A stretch of 64,000 nt of DNA from Tretioscincus oriximinensis. Lineage: Eukaryota > Chordata > Lepidosauria > Squamata > Gymnophthalmidae. The notes under the pieces are model-generated. The model was not told the DNA's origin. It saw only the letters and a list, made by a program, of their open reading frames with translations, and ran no database searches. The stretch lies in assembly GCA_022410635.1 (NCBI GenBank), contig JAJVDF010000235.1, positions 879,062 through 943,061 of the forward strand, in the 5' to 3' direction. Each line of letters starts with the position of its first letter. Positions within the stretch are counted from its first letter, which is position 1. Positions 62,546-64,000 of this stretch are shown here, one piece after another. Made by a program: the position numbers and the translations under genes.

Positions 62546-64000
62546 CACCCACATTTGCCATGATTTTTTTAAACAATCCATAAGATTCAGTATCACAAAG
62601 GACCTTATGCTGTTGTGTCTAGATCAGCAAGATCTGATAGTCTAGGTCACAGTATTGTGTGATTTGGGAACACCTTCATCTGCAAAATAGCACTGGTCCA
62701 GNCCAACATCCTTCCCGCCTTTCATTGGCCTTAAAGTTTGCACAAACCTCAGACCTAGCTCCTATTGGGCTTCCAAAGTTACAAACAACAATTCCTAGCC
62801 TGGGATGTTGTGGAATGGAGAATGCTGTCNCTTTAAAACTTCCTGTTGGTCAGTTAAAAACAAGGAAGGAGCCAACTATATAAGAATCTACTAGGGTTGC
62901 TGGGTTTATATCTGAGTGGTTCTGTTGTACTTGAGTTCAGCCAGAGTTAGAGTGTGTGTTCTTTGTGTGATTAATAAACACAGCGTGATCGTGTGTACAG
63001 TTGGGTGGATATTTAAATGTATAATTGATGTTATGTAAATAGAATTAGCTGGAAGTGGTGAAGGCTGCAGCTGGTAAGGGCTCTAAAGATACCAAATCAT
63101 TGACAATATCGTCAGCTGAGACATTGGCAGGAATATTACTGTTCCTTGTACTGAAACATTCTTTTCTCTGTTAAGTTCAAGGTTCAAATAAAGAAGAGTA
63201 TTGTTGCATATATGGAGGCTTCTTTTATTTGGGNGAACCCGGGAACTGGAGAATGGGATTCGAATATAGCTTGGTCCAGGAGGGGACTGGGGAACATTGT
63301 TACCACACACAGTAAGATCACAAGAAAAATACACAGAAAACAATATTTTATTTAACAAGCAGACGTTTATATTTAAACTACGTAATGGGTGGCANTGAAG
63401 ACTTAGAAACATCGAGGCTCCTGAATAATAAAGTTCTGTTCCTTTACCACACGCAATTGTAAGAGTTATGCTATAACTAGATAATAAATATATAAATGAA
63501 GCCCTTTCCCTTCGGGAAATAAGACATGGGGGTCTTATTTTGTTGGCATGCTTTGGTGGTTTCACTGGAGTATGTTTCTCTGGTAATCAGGAAAATGAAC
63601 CNTTGTTGTAGACTAGGCTAAACAGGTATACTAATATACCACATGTCCTTCATTACTTGGGAAAATCCTGGATATTGCCCCAAAAGTGAAATCCCAGTTT
63701 CCAACATAGTCAATCCCCAAATCTGAAACTTTCATCTGGTTTATGGGACTCCCAAGGAGCTTTGGTGATGTCTGAGGGTTGGGCTTTGCCTTTCACAGCC
63801 ATGTCACATGACATTAGGCTTTCTATTTTAATACCAGAACGCTATTCTACTTCGGGTTTTATAATGATAAAGGAATAAAAATATTATATGTTTTTATTAC
63901 TAGCCATATTTTGCCGCCCTCAAAATTTTGCCATCCTGTGTACACATTCCACATGCCTCAACACAGCCCTGGATCATCTTCATGCCNGGCTATCTCTCTC
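62546..64000. other. Non-coding, nothing identified
   Basis: No gene. A CTTTCATTGGCC / CTCCTATTGGGC-type stretch at 62715-62800 is unassigned, and the minus-strand frame at 63083-63565 has no family resemblance. Confidence 0.55.

Noticed and set aside
63083..63565. 160-codon minus-strand frame
   Set aside because: Contains ambiguous codons and no motif; composition like neighbouring non-coding DNA.

Overview
This is a vertebrate nuclear window, most likely from a squamate reptile. Evidence: large introns with GT-AG junctions, AT-rich and CpG-poor DNA, Sauria-type tRNA SINEs, and CR1, L2-like and L1 LINE fragments, plus Helitron-like and many foldback DNA elements. No bacterial, phage or CRISPR feature was seen. 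Single n bases are scattered through the window, so it reads as draft assembly.

Only two protein-coding genes can be supported. AIMP1 (plus strand, six coding exons between 3399 and 17221, 309 codons) encodes the multisynthetase-complex scaffold p43, precursor of EMAP-II. GIMD1 (minus strand, two coding exons, 23690 down to 20329, 232 codons) encodes a small AIG1/GIMAP-type GTPase. They are tail to tail, about 3.1 kb apart. From memory, AIMP1 and GIMD1 are also neighbours in mammals, so this looks like a conserved block. The AIMP1 promoter and 5' non-coding exon are not visible and probably lie before position 1.

Layout: 1-3373 is AIMP1 5' flank or first intron. 3374-17221 is AIMP1, with the largest intron (10841-17054) carrying a 68-bp tandem duplication and a Penelope-like palindrome. 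17222-20328 is the convergent intergenic region, with an 82-bp mariner-like foldback. 20329-23710 is GIMD1. 23711-64000 shows no gene and is a graveyard of mobile elements. It holds nested MITEs, two tRNA-SINE families, a complex foldback transposon at 37663-38586, an L1 insertion with a 14-bp target-site duplication inside a SINE, and a Helitron-like element at 61395-62140.

The most interesting signals are structural. Several Penelope-like repeats keep what looks like a relic hammerhead-ribozyme core. Two distant copies of one MITE share hairpins whose stems are conserved while the loop bases differ. One DNA-transposon copy carries two successive foldbacks and three repeats of a CCGG-centred palindrome. 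I found no convincing new protein system.
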